DNA of 64,000 nucleotides. Source: an uncultured Polaribacter sp. Lineage in GTDB: Bacteria; Bacteroidota; Bacteroidia; Flavobacteriales; Flavobacteriaceae. Shown here in pieces: positions 42,473-51,680 of the stretch (position 1 is its first letter; every line of letters starts with the position of its first letter). A program made the position numbers and the translations under genes. The stretch is taken from assembly GCA_943787375.1 (NCBI GenBank), contig CALSME010000002.1:496001-560000 (forward strand). The letters are read 5' to 3'. The notes under the pieces are model-generated. The model made no database searches and was not told the origin of the DNA. It worked only from the letters and a program-made list of their open reading frames with translations.

Positions 42473-44371
42473 ATGAGTGACGCTATTAAACACGAATGTG
42501 GAATTGCACTTGTTCGATTAAAAAAACCTTTACAATTTTATAAAGATAAATACGGTTCCGCTTTTTACGGAATTAATAAAATGTATTTGTTAATGGAGAA
42601 ACAGCACAATCGTGGTCAAGACGGAGCTGGTTTTGCAAGTGTAAAATTTAATGTAGCCCCTGGAACAAGATATGTGAGTAGAGTTCGATCTAATAAATCG
42701 CAACCCATACAAGATATATTTGGACAAATAAACGAACGACTCAACGGTGTTTTTGAACAAAATCCTGATAAAAAAGATAATGTTAATTGGCAAGAAGAAA
42801 ACATGCCCTATATTGGAAACTTATTTCTTGGACACGTTCGTTATGGTACTTTTGGTAAAAATAGTATTGAGAGTGTGCACCCTTTTATGCGACAAAGTAA
42901 CTGGCGTCATCAAAACTTAATTGTTGCTGGTAATTTTAACATGACCAATTCTACACAATTGTTGGAAGAGTTAGTTGAATTGGGACAACATCCAAAAGAG
43001 TTTACAGATACGGTAACTGTGATGGAGAAAATAGGACACTTTTTGGAAGATGAGGTTGCCAGTTTGTATGCAAGAGCAAAAGAACAAGGCTTTAGTAAAA
43101 AAGATGCGTCCCCTTTTATTGAAGAAAATTTAGACTTACAAAATGTTTTAAAAAGATCTGCAAAAAACTGGGATGGTGGTTATGCCATGGCAGGCCTAGT
43201 AGGACATGGAGATGCTTTTGTTTTAAGAGACCCCAATGGAATTCGACCTACTTTTTTCTATGAAGATGACGAAGTTGTTGTAGTTGCATCCGAAAGACCC
43301 GTGATACAAACGGTTTTTAATGTGAAGATTGAAGCGGTTAAAGAATTGGAAAGAGGACATGCTCTAATTATTAAGAAAAATGGAAAAACTTCCATTGAAT
43401 CTGTATTAGAACAGCAAGAGAAAAAATCCTGTTCTTTTGAACGGATTTACTTTTCGAGAGGAAGTGATGCAAGCATCTATGAAGAACGTAAAAATTTAGG
43501 AAAACTCGTATTTCCACAGATTTTAAATTCGATCGATTCAGACATTGCAAACACGGTGTTTTCATACATTCCGAATACTGCAGAGACCTCATTCTATGGA
43601 ATGACAGAAGCAGCAGAAGATTTATTAAACCAACAAAAAACAGCAAAAATTTTAGCAGGAGGAAAAGCATTATCTGCTGAAAGAGTGACCCAAATTTTAT
43701 CGGAAAGAGCTCGTTTCGAAAAGATCGCAATTAAAGATGTAAAATTAAGAACCTTTATTGCCGATGATAGCAGTAGAGATGATTTAATAGAACATGTATA
43801 TGATGTTACCTATGGAGTAGTAAAACCAACAGACAATTTGGTAATTATCGATGATAGTATCGTCCGCGGAACTACGTTGAAGAAAAGTATTATCAAAATA
43901 TTAGACAGACTGGAACCTAAGAAAATTATTGTCGTTTCTTCTGCACCACAAATACGGTATCCAGATTGTTATGGAATCGATATGGCTAGGATTGATGCTT
44001 TTATCGCTTTTAAAGCAGCGATCGAATTACTAAAAGACACCAATCAATATAGTATTGTAGATGACGTTTATAAAAAATCGAAAGCACAACACGGAAAAGC
44101 AGATGTAGAAATTATCAATTATGTGAAAGAAATTTATGCGCCTTTTACATCAGCAGAAATTTCCGAAAAAATTGCAGAAATGTTAAAAACAAAAGATATC
44201 AAAGCAGAAATTGAAGTTATTTATCAATCTGTTGAGAACCTACATAAGGCATGTCCAGACAATTTGGGAGATTGGTATTTCACAGGAAATTATCCAACAC
44301 CAGGAGGAAATCGGGTCGTGAATCAAGCATTCATTAACTTCTATGAAGGCAATAACAAAAGAGCCTATTAA
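42473..44371 (+). CDS. purF: Amidophosphoribosyltransferase-like protein, long Bacteroidota form
   Basis: First step of purine synthesis: glutamine plus PRPP to phosphoribosylamine. The N-terminal Ntn glutaminase begins with HECGIAL (candidate nucleophile Cys9 after a short leader that would need removal), with KQHNRGQDGAGF and LGHVRYGTFG. The phosphoribosyltransferase loop is LVIIDDSIVRGTT. At 632 aa it is about 130 residues longer than E. coli PurF, with extra sequence in the glutaminase domain (a stretch after GIALVRLKKPLQFYK) and at the C-terminus. The extended form may be a paralogue of the standard enzyme; only one copy is seen here. Confidence 0.88.
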   Translation: MSDAIKHECGIALVRLKKPLQFYKDKYGSAFYGINKMYLLMEKQHNRGQDGAGFASVKFNVAPGTRYVSRVRSNKSQPIQDIFGQINERLNGVFEQNPDKKDNVNWQEENMPYIGNLFLGHVRYGTFGKNSIESVHPFMRQSNWRHQNLIVAGNFNMTNSTQLLEELVELGQHPKEFTDTVTVMEKIGHFLEDEVASLYARAKEQGFSKKDASPFIEENLDLQNVLKRSAKNWDGGYAMAGLVGHGDAFVLRDPNGIRPTFFYEDDEVVVVASERPVIQTVFNVKIEAVKELERGHALIIKKNGKTSIESVLEQQEKKSCSFERIYFSRGSDASIYEERKNLGKLVFPQILNSIDSDIANTVFSYIPNTAETSFYGMTEAAEDLLNQQKTAKILAGGKALSAERVTQILSERARFEKIAIKDVKLRTFIADDSSRDDLIEHVYDVTYGVVKPTDNLVIIDDSIVRGTTLKKSIIKILDRLEPKKIIVVSSAPQIRYPDCYGIDMARIDAFIAFKAAIELLKDTNQYSIVDDVYKKSKAQHGKADVEIINYVKEIYAPFTSAEISEKIAEMLKTKDIKAEIEVIYQSVENLHKACPDNLGDWYFTGNYPTPGGNRVVNQAFINFYEGNNKRAY

Positions 44372-44376
44372 TACCA

Positions 44377-44408
44377 TTTGTTTGCTTTTTAAGAAACAGT
44401 TATCTTTG
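44377..44408 (+). promoter_or_regulatory. Promoter of lemA-M48 operon
   Basis: TTTG at 44377-44380, 20 bp, TATCTTTG at 44401-44408: an excellent match to the Bacteroidota vegetative promoter. ATG 23 bases downstream. Confidence 0.7.
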
Positions 44409-44431
44409 AGAAACTCAAAAAATAAATTTCT

Positions 44432-44995
44432 ATGTCAACAACAATTATTATCGTAGTATCCGTTGTTATCTTGTTATTGCTTCTTGTTTCCTATTATAAC
44501 CGATTAGTGAAGTTGCGAAACAACAGAGAAAATGCTTTTGCAGATATCGATGTGCAACTAAAACAACGTCATGATTTAATTCCCCAATTATTAGATACTG
44601 TGAAAGGGTATATGAAGCATGAAGAAAAGGTTTTGACAAATGTAACAGCTGCAAGATCTGGAGCTATAAATGCAGCGACGATCAGTGAGAAAATAGCAGC
44701 AGAAAATCAATTAACCTCCGCTTTAAGTGGACTGAATATTGCGGTAGAAGCCTATCCAGATTTAAAGGCAAGCAGCAACTTTATGCAGTTTCAGGAAGAG
44801 ATTTCTGACATTGAAAATAAATTGTCTGCGGTGAGAAGATTTTTTAATTCTTCCACAAAAGAATTTAACAATGCCGTAGAAACTTTTCCTTCTAATGTGA
44901 TTGCGGGCATGTTCTCTTTCAAAAAAGAACCAATGTTTGACTTAGGTGTTGCCCAGAGAAAGCAATTAGACGAAGCGCCAAAAATTAGTTTTTAA
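44432..44995 (+). CDS. lemA: LemA family protein
   Basis: A 187-residue protein with one N-terminal membrane helix (about residues 3-22) and a helical bundle: YYNRLVKLRNNRENAFADIDVQLKQR is the family hallmark, followed by DLIPQLLDTVKGY and the central FMQFQEEISDIENKLSAVRRFFN. LemA proteins are membrane-anchored, of unclear function, and usually paired with an M48 peptidase, as here (3-bp gap to the next gene). Confidence 0.95.
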   Translation: MSTTIIIVVSVVILLLLLVSYYNRLVKLRNNRENAFADIDVQLKQRHDLIPQLLDTVKGYMKHEEKVLTNVTAARSGAINAATISEKIAAENQLTSALSGLNIAVEAYPDLKASSNFMQFQEEISDIENKLSAVRRFFNSSTKEFNNAVETFPSNVIAGMFSFKKEPMFDLGVAQRKQLDEAPKISF

Positions 44996-44998
44996 ACC

Positions 44999-45955
44999 AT
45001 GAAATATGTTGGTTTACAATCTCAAATAAGGAGAAACAATTACAAATCGATTGCGCTCCTTATTGCTTTTCCACTATTATTACTTGGATTGGTTTGGCTC
45101 TTTTTTTTCATTTCTATTTATTATGTAGCAGAGGAAGGAACAGTAGTTCCTCTTTCAGCAATAAATACTTCCTTTTTAACAACGATTCCTTTTGTTTTAA
45201 TCGGAGTTACTGTTTGGTTTTTGATCGCATGGTTTTCTCATTCCTCAATGATTCAAAAGGCAACTGGAGCAAAATCATTAGCTAGGAAAGAGGACAAGAG
45301 AGTGTATAATTTGGTTGAAAACCTTTGTATTTCTCAAGGAATGAAGATGCCTCAGATTTTTTTGATTGAAGATGATTCTTTAAATGCATATGCTAGTGGA
45401 TTAACCGATAAAACATTTGCGGTAACACTGTCTCGAGGAATTATAAACAAATTGGATGACGAAGAGTTGGAAGCAGTAATTGCGCATGAACTCACACATA
45501 TTATCAATCGAGATGTACGCCTTTTAATTGTGTCAATTATTTTCGTAGGTATTTTTGCTTTTGTAACCGAATTGGCCTTTAGATCAGTGCTCTACGGAAG
45601 AGGCGGGAGCCGAGGTAAAAAAGAAGGAGGCGCTGTTTTTGTCATCTTACTTTTAGGTGTTGTTGGACTTCTATTGTCTTCCTTTTTTAGATTTTCTTTG
45701 TCGCGAAAACGAGAGTTTTTAGCCGATGCAGGCGCTGCCCAAATGACAAAAAAGCCGTTGGCTTTGGCAAATGCTTTGCGAAAAATTTCTGAAGACCCAT
45801 GGATTGAAGCGGTAAAAAGAGCCGATGTTGCACAGCTATTTATAGAGCATCCAACAAAGAAGAAAGAGCGCAAATCTGTAGTTTCTTTTTTCAATGGTTT
45901 GTTTGCAACTCATCCACCAATTAAAGAGCGGATTCAAATTTTAAAACAATTCTAA
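44999..45955 (+). CDS. HtpX-like membrane M48 metalloprotease
   Basis: A 318-residue integral membrane peptidase of the M48 family. Hydrophobic helices at about residues 18-43 and 57-78 precede the zinc motif AVIAHELTHIINRD (HExxH), two further helices follow (about 178-200 and 212-236), and the third ligand region is RKREFLADAGAAQM. The C-terminal LFATHPPIKERIQIL is typical. Probably degrades misfolded membrane proteins. Coupled to lemA and followed by a terminator. Confidence 0.94.
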   Translation: MKYVGLQSQIRRNNYKSIALLIAFPLLLLGLVWLFFFISIYYVAEEGTVVPLSAINTSFLTTIPFVLIGVTVWFLIAWFSHSSMIQKATGAKSLARKEDKRVYNLVENLCISQGMKMPQIFLIEDDSLNAYASGLTDKTFAVTLSRGIINKLDDEELEAVIAHELTHIINRDVRLLIVSIIFVGIFAFVTELAFRSVLYGRGGSRGKKEGGAVFVILLLGVVGLLLSSFFRFSLSRKREFLADAGAAQMTKKPLALANALRKISEDPWIEAVKRADVAQLFIEHPTKKKERKSVVSFFNGLFATHPPIKERIQILKQF

Positions 45956-45956
45956 T

Positions 45957-45988
45957 AAAAAACCCGAAGCTTTTGCTTCGGATTTTTT
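45957..45988. terminator. Bidirectional terminator between the M48 gene and sod
   Basis: CCGAAGC (45964-45970), TTTT loop, GCTTCGG (45975-45981), flanked by A and T runs. Confidence 0.9.
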
Positions 45989-46015
45989 ATTAAGTTTCAA
46001 TAAGAAAACTAGAGA

Positions 46016-46624
46016 TTACTTTGCAGCCGCAAAACGTTTTGCTACTTCATTCCAGTTGACTACATTAAAAAAGGCACTGATATAGTCAGGTCTTCTGTTT
46101 TGGTAGTTAAGATAATAGGCGTGTTCCCAAACATCCAATCCTAAAATTGGAGTTCCTCCACAGCCAACACCAGGCATTAAAGTATTGTCTTGATTTGGAG
46201 TCGAACAAACCGAAACCTTTCCATCTTGCTGAACACACAACCAAGCCCATCCAGAACCAAATTGAGTTGCAGCAGCTTTAGAAAAAGCGTCCATAAAAGC
46301 TTCTTCAGAACCAAAAGCAGCTTCAATAGCATCTTTTAATTCTCCAGATAGTGTTCCTTTGTCATTCGGATTCATTACTGACCAGAATAATGAGTGATTG
46401 TAAAATCCACCACCATTATTTCTAACAGCACCATTGCTCATGTCTAAATTGGATAAGATATCTTCAATAGATTTTCCTTCTAATGCTGTTCCTTCAATTG
46501 CTCCGTTTAATTTTGTGGTATATCCATTGTGATGTTTTGTATGGTGAATTTCCATAGTTCTTGCATCAATATTTGGTGCTAATGCGTCGTACGCATAACC
46601 TAATTCTGGTAATTTAAAAGCCAT
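46016..46624 (-). CDS. Superoxide dismutase, Mn/Fe family
   Basis: A 202-residue cytosolic SOD. Metal ligands are visible in [19 protein letters not shown] and [12 protein letters not shown]. The glutamine of the C-terminal half (TPNQDN) and the lack of the FeSOD Gln before the second His point to a Mn or cambialistic enzyme rather than a strict Fe enzyme. Cys residues (WLCVQ, VCSTP, GVGCGG) are more than usual. Same strand as fbp, 113 bp downstream of it; operon membership is unclear. Confidence 0.95.
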   Translation of the reverse strand: MAFKLPELGYAYDALAPNIDARTMEIHHTKHHNGYTTKLNGAIEGTALEGKSIEDILSNLDMSNGAVRNNGGGFYNHSLFWSVMNPNDKGTLSGELKDAIEAAFGSEEAFMDAFSKAAATQFGSGWAWLCVQQDGKVSVCSTPNQDNTLMPGVGCGGTPILGLDVWEHAYYLNYQNRRPDYISAFFNVVNWNEVAKRFAAAK

Positions 46625-46737
46625 TTTTTATGTTTTAAGAGTTTATATACTTTTTGTGCATGTAAATTTAAACATAATTAAACGGTTCTACAAGAAGTTT
46701 GCTTTTTGATAATTTATAGTGAAATAGAAGATGTTTA

Positions 46738-47745
46738 TTATTTGAATTTTTGCATAAATTCTTCTGCTTTTTCTACCATGTTTTTGCTCCCACAAATAAA
46801 GGGTACTCTTTGGTGTAGCTCTGTTGGCATTATTTCCATGATTCTGTTATATCCATCAGAGGCAACACCATTTGCTTGCTCTGCTAAAAAAGCCATCGGA
46901 CTGCATTCATACAATAAACGAAGTTTTCCTTTTGGGTTCTTTGTACTTTTGGGATACATGTAAATACCTCCTTTTATCATGTTTCTATGAAAGTCAGAAA
47001 CCAAGGAACCAATATATCTGCTAGTATAAGGTCTGTCTTCTTCTTCTGATTGGCAATATTTAATGTATTTTTTGATTCCTTCAGGAAAGTCGAAATAGTT
47101 TCCTTCATTTATAGAATAAATTTGTCCGTCCTCTGGAAATTGCATGTTTGGATGTGATAAATACCAACTTCCTAAAGCAGGATTTAACGTAAATCCATTT
47201 ACCCCTTTTCCAGTTGTATATACCAGCATGGTAGAAGTTCCATAAACAACATAGCCGGCGGCAACTTGTTTGTCTCCTGTTTGCAAGAAATCCTTTAATT
47301 CTACTGGGGTACCCACTGGAGTAATGCGTCTGAAAATAGAAAAAATTGTTCCCACAGAAACATTTACATCAATATTAGAAGAACCATCTAAAGGATCAAT
47401 TAATACAACGTATTTATTTTGATGAAGTTCATCTTGGCTATTAATTGTAATGAAATCATCTTCCTCTTCACTTGCAATTCCACACACAATATTTCTGTCT
47501 GTCATGGTTTGTATAAAAACATCATTGGCATAGATATCTAACTTTTGTTGGTCTTCACCTTGTATGTTTGTGTCGCCAGCAGCTCCTGTAATATCTACCA
47601 ATCCTGCTTTGTTCACTTCATGGTTTACAACCTTTGCAGCCAATCTAATTGAATTTAGTAATCTTGAAAGTTCTCCCGAAGAATATTGAAAATCACTTTG
47701 GTTTTCGATAATGAATTCTCCTAAAGTTTGATTTTTTTTAGCCAT
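46738..47745 (-). CDS. fbp: Fructose-1,6-bisphosphatase class I
   Basis: Gluconeogenic phosphatase, 335 aa. Motifs: [13 protein letters not shown], the metal site [23 protein letters not shown], and the substrate motif [23 protein letters not shown] followed by [20 protein letters not shown]. Full length for the class I enzyme. Upstream of sod on the same strand. Confidence 0.97.
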   Translation of the reverse strand: MAKKNQTLGEFIIENQSDFQYSSGELSRLLNSIRLAAKVVNHEVNKAGLVDITGAAGDTNIQGEDQQKLDIYANDVFIQTMTDRNIVCGIASEEEDDFITINSQDELHQNKYVVLIDPLDGSSNIDVNVSVGTIFSIFRRITPVGTPVELKDFLQTGDKQVAAGYVVYGTSTMLVYTTGKGVNGFTLNPALGSWYLSHPNMQFPEDGQIYSINEGNYFDFPEGIKKYIKYCQSEEEDRPYTSRYIGSLVSDFHRNMIKGGIYMYPKSTKNPKGKLRLLYECSPMAFLAEQANGVASDGYNRIMEIMPTELHQRVPFICGSKNMVEKAEEFMQKFK

Positions 47746-47895
47746 TATATGTTGTGTTTTACAGTCACAAAGATGCTATTTTTTTTAAAACCACTACAAC
47801 GATTTCGAGCTTTTTTAGGAGTAGGGTTTAATTTTGGACAAAACTTTTTTTCTCGTTATTATTCTGCATAAATTTTTGATTGAATGCAAATCATT

Positions 47896-47903
47896 TATCT
47901 TTG
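47896..47903 (+). promoter_or_regulatory. Candidate TAnnTTTG promoter for the GNAT-aspartokinase pair
   Basis: TATCTTTG with a TTG at 47876-47878 (17-bp gap); ATG 19 bases downstream. Confidence 0.45.
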
Positions 47904-47922
47904 ATTTACAAATTAACAAATC

Positions 47923-48405
47923 ATGAGTTTTATTATAAGAGAAGCTAAGAAACAAGACGCATCTGCTGTTTTAGATTTAATCACTGAATTAGCTGTTTTT
48001 GAGAAAGAACCAACGGCTGTAGAGGTAACGGTTGCCGATATCGAAAAAGATGGATTTTCTGACCGTCCAAAATTTAAAATTTTTGTTGCAGAAGAAGCTT
48101 CCTCAATTATTGGCATTGCACTTATCTACATGCGATATTCTACTTGGAAAGGACCGATTGTGCATTTGGAAGATTTAATTGTTACTGAGAAAAAAAGAAA
48201 ACTAGGTGTTGGAAAAGCGTTGTATACTAGTGTTCTAAAATATGCGCACGGACTTGGTGTAAAAAGAGTTTCATGGGAAGTAATCGATTGGAATACAAAT
48301 GCCATTGATTTTTATGAAAGTACTGGAGCCACTATTTTAAATGATTGGTCCGTAGTGCAAATGTCAGAAGAGAACTTAGATAAATTTGTGCAAAATAATT
48401 CGTAA
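47923..48405 (+). CDS. GNAT family N-acetyltransferase
   Basis: A 160-residue single-domain acetyltransferase. The acetyl-CoA loop region is VTEKKRKLGVGKALYTSVLKYA, preceded by the strand GPIVHLEDLIV and followed by VSWEVIDWNTNAIDFYESTGA. The sequence resembles the diamine (spermidine) acetyltransferase group, but the substrate is unproven. Its stop overlaps the aspartate kinase ATG by one base (48405). Confidence 0.88.
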   Translation: MSFIIREAKKQDASAVLDLITELAVFEKEPTAVEVTVADIEKDGFSDRPKFKIFVAEEASSIIGIALIYMRYSTWKGPIVHLEDLIVTEKKRKLGVGKALYTSVLKYAHGLGVKRVSWEVIDWNTNAIDFYESTGATILNDWSVVQMSEENLDKFVQNNS

Positions 48406-49658
48406 TGAAAATTTTTAAATTTGGAGGTGCTTCAATAAAAGATGCGGAAGGGGTTAAAAACCTTGCAAAAGTAGTACAACAACAAGGTAGTGAGAATACG
48501 CTGGTTGTAATCTCTGCAATGGGTAAAATGACCAATGCTTTCGAAGATGTAATAGACGCTTATTTCTATAAGTCAGATACCTTACAAAAAAAGCGAACTC
48601 AGGTGGAAAGCTATCATAAAAATATGATGGACGATTTATTTGAGAAAGACAATGAAATACACCTGCAAGTGGACACTCTTTTTGAAGAGTTAGATTGGTT
48701 TCTGAACAGAAATACATCGAAAAGATATAATTATGTGTACGATCAAATTATTTGTTTTGGGGAGCTGTTATCAACAAGAATTGTAAGTGCCTATTTAAAA
48801 ACGGTACAAATAGAAAATAATTGGTTGGATGTTCGAAATTATATAAAAACCGATAGCAATTATAGAGATGCAAAAGTAAATTGGACATTGACTCAACAAA
48901 TAATCACAAAAAAAGTAGCGACACATCAACTAAATGTTACCCAAGGATTTTTGGCAGGAAATGATACCGAAAACACCACTACTTTGGGCAGAGAGGGGTC
49001 TGATTATACTGCAGGAATTTTTGCCTATTGCTTAAATGCAGAAAGTGTTACTATTTGGAAAGATGTTGCGGGAGTTCTCAATGCAGATCCAAGAGTTTTT
49101 GACGAAACCACTTTATTAGAGCAAATTTCATACGAAGAAGCAATTGAAATGGCCTTTTATGGTGCGTCAGTAATTCATCCAAAAACAATACAACCGCTAC
49201 AGAACAAAGAAATCCCGTTGTATGTAAAATCTTTTTTAAATCCAACAGCACTGGGAACAAAGGTTTCTAAAGGTGCAATACTGGTTCCCTACATTCCTTG
49301 TTTTATTGTGAAGAAAAACCAGGTATTTGTCTCCATATCGACGAATGATTTTTCTTTTATGGTAGAAAATAACTTGAGTTATATTTTTAAAAAACTACAT
49401 GATTATAAATTGAAAGTGAATTTAATACAAAATTCAGCAATTAGTTTTTCGGTTTGTGTAGACAATAAGTTTGGCAATTTTGATGCTTTTTACACAGCAT
49501 TAAAAAACGAATTTAAAATAGAATTTCAAAAAGAAGTAGATGTATATACGATTCGTCATTTTAATACTACAACCAAAGATGCAATAACTAAATTGGGGAA
49601 AACGTTATTATCGCAAACGAATAAAGAAACCATTCAAATCGTTTTAAAGAAAAAATAA
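48405..49658 (+). CDS. Aspartate kinase (monofunctional)
   Basis: Phosphorylates aspartate at the head of the Lys/Thr/Met/DAP pathway. 417 aa: KFGGASIKDAEG at the N-terminus, FGELLSTRIV, the substrate region TTTLGREGSDYTAGIFA and KDVAGVLNADPRV, and SYEEAIEMAFYGASVIHPKT. The C-terminal regulatory part (about residues 300-417) looks like a weak ACT pair. Translationally coupled to the upstream GNAT gene. Confidence 0.93.
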   Translation: MKIFKFGGASIKDAEGVKNLAKVVQQQGSENTLVVISAMGKMTNAFEDVIDAYFYKSDTLQKKRTQVESYHKNMMDDLFEKDNEIHLQVDTLFEELDWFLNRNTSKRYNYVYDQIICFGELLSTRIVSAYLKTVQIENNWLDVRNYIKTDSNYRDAKVNWTLTQQIITKKVATHQLNVTQGFLAGNDTENTTTLGREGSDYTAGIFAYCLNAESVTIWKDVAGVLNADPRVFDETTLLEQISYEEAIEMAFYGASVIHPKTIQPLQNKEIPLYVKSFLNPTALGTKVSKGAILVPYIPCFIVKKNQVFVSISTNDFSFMVENNLSYIFKKLHDYKLKVNLIQNSAISFSVCVDNKFGNFDAFYTALKNEFKIEFQKEVDVYTIRHFNTTTKDAITKLGKTLLSQTNKETIQIVLKKK

Positions 49659-49705
49659 ACAGTCTTATTTTTCCTGGTTTTATAAAATATGTTTCGATCG
49701 AGTGT

Positions 49706-51520
49706 ATGGCATTAGTAACTTCAAAAGAGATTTCAAAAGTAATTGGTATCCAAAAGTTGGGTTTTTTGGGCACTTTTGTTGGGTGGGTGATACTTCGTGT
49801 TTTACGTATTTCAAAACTCAATAAGATATACAATCAAAATAAACAGAAAAAGGACTTGGATTTTTTAAACGCTGTTTTAAAAGATTGTGAAGTTGAATTT
49901 GAGATCCCAGAAGAAGACCTTAAAAGAATTCCAAAAGAAGGTGCTTTTATTACCATTTCCAATCATCCGTTAGGAGGGGTTGATGGTGTTTTATTGCTAA
50001 AGTTACTTACAGAGAAGAGAGCAGACTACAAAATTATCGCCAATTTTTTATTGCACAAAATAGCACCTTTACAACCCTATGTAATGCCTGTAAACCCTTT
50101 TGAAAACAGAAAGGATGCAAAGTCAAGTGTTCCCGGGATTAAAGCCGCTTTACGTCATGTAAAATCGGGAAATCCTTTGGGGATTTTTCCAGCAGGTGAA
50201 GTTTCTACCTATAAAGAAGGAAAATTAAAAGTAGATAAACCTTGGGAAAAAGGCGCAGTACGGTTCATTAAAAAAGCCAATGTTCCAATACTTCCAATTT
50301 ATTTTCACGCTAGGAATAGCCGTCTTTTTTATTTTTTATCTAAAATCAGTGATACCTTAAGAACTGCAAAATTACCCTCGGAGATTTTATCCCAGAAAAA
50401 TAGGGTTATAAAAGTTCGAATTGGAAAGCCAATTCGGGTAAAAGATCAAGATGAATACGCAGACCTTAATGATTTTTCTGAATTTATAAGGAAGAAGACA
50501 TACCTACTTGCAAATCCATTTTATAAAAAAATGAAGATTTTATCTTCAGAAAAAATCAAAATAAAAAAGCCAGTAAAAAAAATCATCACTCAAAATAGTA
50601 CCGACTCTTTTATCGAAGAAGTGGATGCGCTTAGAGCTTCAGATGGTCGCTTATTAGAAAGTAAAAATTATGAAGTCTTTTTTGCAAAAGCAAAAGAGAT
50701 TCCTAATTTATTACAAGAGATTGGGCGTCTAAGAGAGATTACTTTTAGAGCTGTTGGAGAAGGCACCAATAAAGCAATTGATTTAGATAAATACGATGTG
50801 TATTACTATCACCTATTTCTTTGGGATCGCGAAGCAAAGTGCTTGGTAGGCGCCTATCGAATGGGTTTAGGTAAGGAGATTTACAAAGAACATGGAATCA
50901 AGGGGTTTTACATTCATAATTTATTTAGAATTGAACCAGAATTGCACCAGATGATGGATAATACCATCGAAATGGGACGCGCTTTTATCATTCAAGCATA
51001 CCAACAAAAACCAATGCCATTGTTTCTTTTGTGGAAAGGAATTGTGCATGTAACCTTGCGATATCCGGCATATAAATATCTTATGGGAGGGGTTTCAATT
51101 AGCAATCAATTTTCTGATTTTTCAAAGTCATTGATGATTGAATTTATGAAATCGCATTATTACGACCCTTATGTGGCCCAATATATTCAGCCAAAAAAAG
51201 AATACAAGGTGAAGTTGAAAGATGCGGATAAAGATTTTGTTTTTGACGCCACTAAAGCAGACATGCAAAAATTCGATAAATTTATAGATGAAATAGAGCC
51301 CGGTGCTTTAAGAATTCCGGTGTTAATAAAGAAATACGTCAAGCAAAATGCCCGTTTGGTTGCGTTTAATGTAGATCCAAAATTTAACAATGCGGTAGAT
51401 GGCCTCATGTATATAAAAGTAGCAGACATTCCGGAGAGTACCGTAAAACCTGTCATGGAAGAGTTTCAAGCAGAACTAGAACGCAAAGTTGCTGAAGCTC
51501 ATCAAGATCAAAGTAGGTAG
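49706..51520 (+). CDS. OlsF-like bifunctional acyltransferase (PlsC-like plus GNAT domain), aminolipid synthesis
   Basis: A 604-residue two-domain protein. The N-terminal half is a PlsC-like O-acyltransferase with ISNHPLGGVDGVLL and FPAGEVSTYK. The C-terminal half (about residues 310-600) is an OlsB/hemolysin-type N-acyltransferase (GNAT) with REITFRAVGEGT, DLDKYDVYYYHLFLWD and VGAYRMG. This order matches OlsF, which in Serratia and Flavobacterium makes ornithine lipids (N- and then O-acylation of ornithine); glycine-lipid synthesis is an alternative in Bacteroidota. Stands alone, 47 bp after the aspartate kinase. Confidence 0.85.
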   Translation: MALVTSKEISKVIGIQKLGFLGTFVGWVILRVLRISKLNKIYNQNKQKKDLDFLNAVLKDCEVEFEIPEEDLKRIPKEGAFITISNHPLGGVDGVLLLKLLTEKRADYKIIANFLLHKIAPLQPYVMPVNPFENRKDAKSSVPGIKAALRHVKSGNPLGIFPAGEVSTYKEGKLKVDKPWEKGAVRFIKKANVPILPIYFHARNSRLFYFLSKISDTLRTAKLPSEILSQKNRVIKVRIGKPIRVKDQDEYADLNDFSEFIRKKTYLLANPFYKKMKILSSEKIKIKKPVKKIITQNSTDSFIEEVDALRASDGRLLESKNYEVFFAKAKEIPNLLQEIGRLREITFRAVGEGTNKAIDLDKYDVYYYHLFLWDREAKCLVGAYRMGLGKEIYKEHGIKGFYIHNLFRIEPELHQMMDNTIEMGRAFIIQAYQQKPMPLFLLWKGIVHVTLRYPAYKYLMGGVSISNQFSDFSKSLMIEFMKSHYYDPYVAQYIQPKKEYKVKLKDADKDFVFDATKADMQKFDKFIDEIEPGALRIPVLIKKYVKQNARLVAFNVDPKFNNAVDGLMYIKVADIPESTVKPVMEEFQAELERKVAEAHQDQSR

Positions 51521-51614
51521 TTGTTTTTAGAGATTGCTATGGTAAAACCCTTGATCTCTTGTTTTTTGGCTTTTTTATGGCTAAAAAAGTGATTATAATT
51601 GAATCCTTTAAACC

Positions 51615-51645
51615 TTTGTATAGTTGATAAAAATCAGTAATTTTG
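51615..51645 (+). promoter_or_regulatory. Promoter of tig
   Basis: TTTG at 51615-51618, exactly 19 bp, TAATTTTG at 51638-51645: a consensus Bacteroidota promoter. ATG at 51681. Confidence 0.75.
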
Positions 51646-51680
51646 CAACCGATTTTTCATGAACAGAAGCCAATAAAGAA

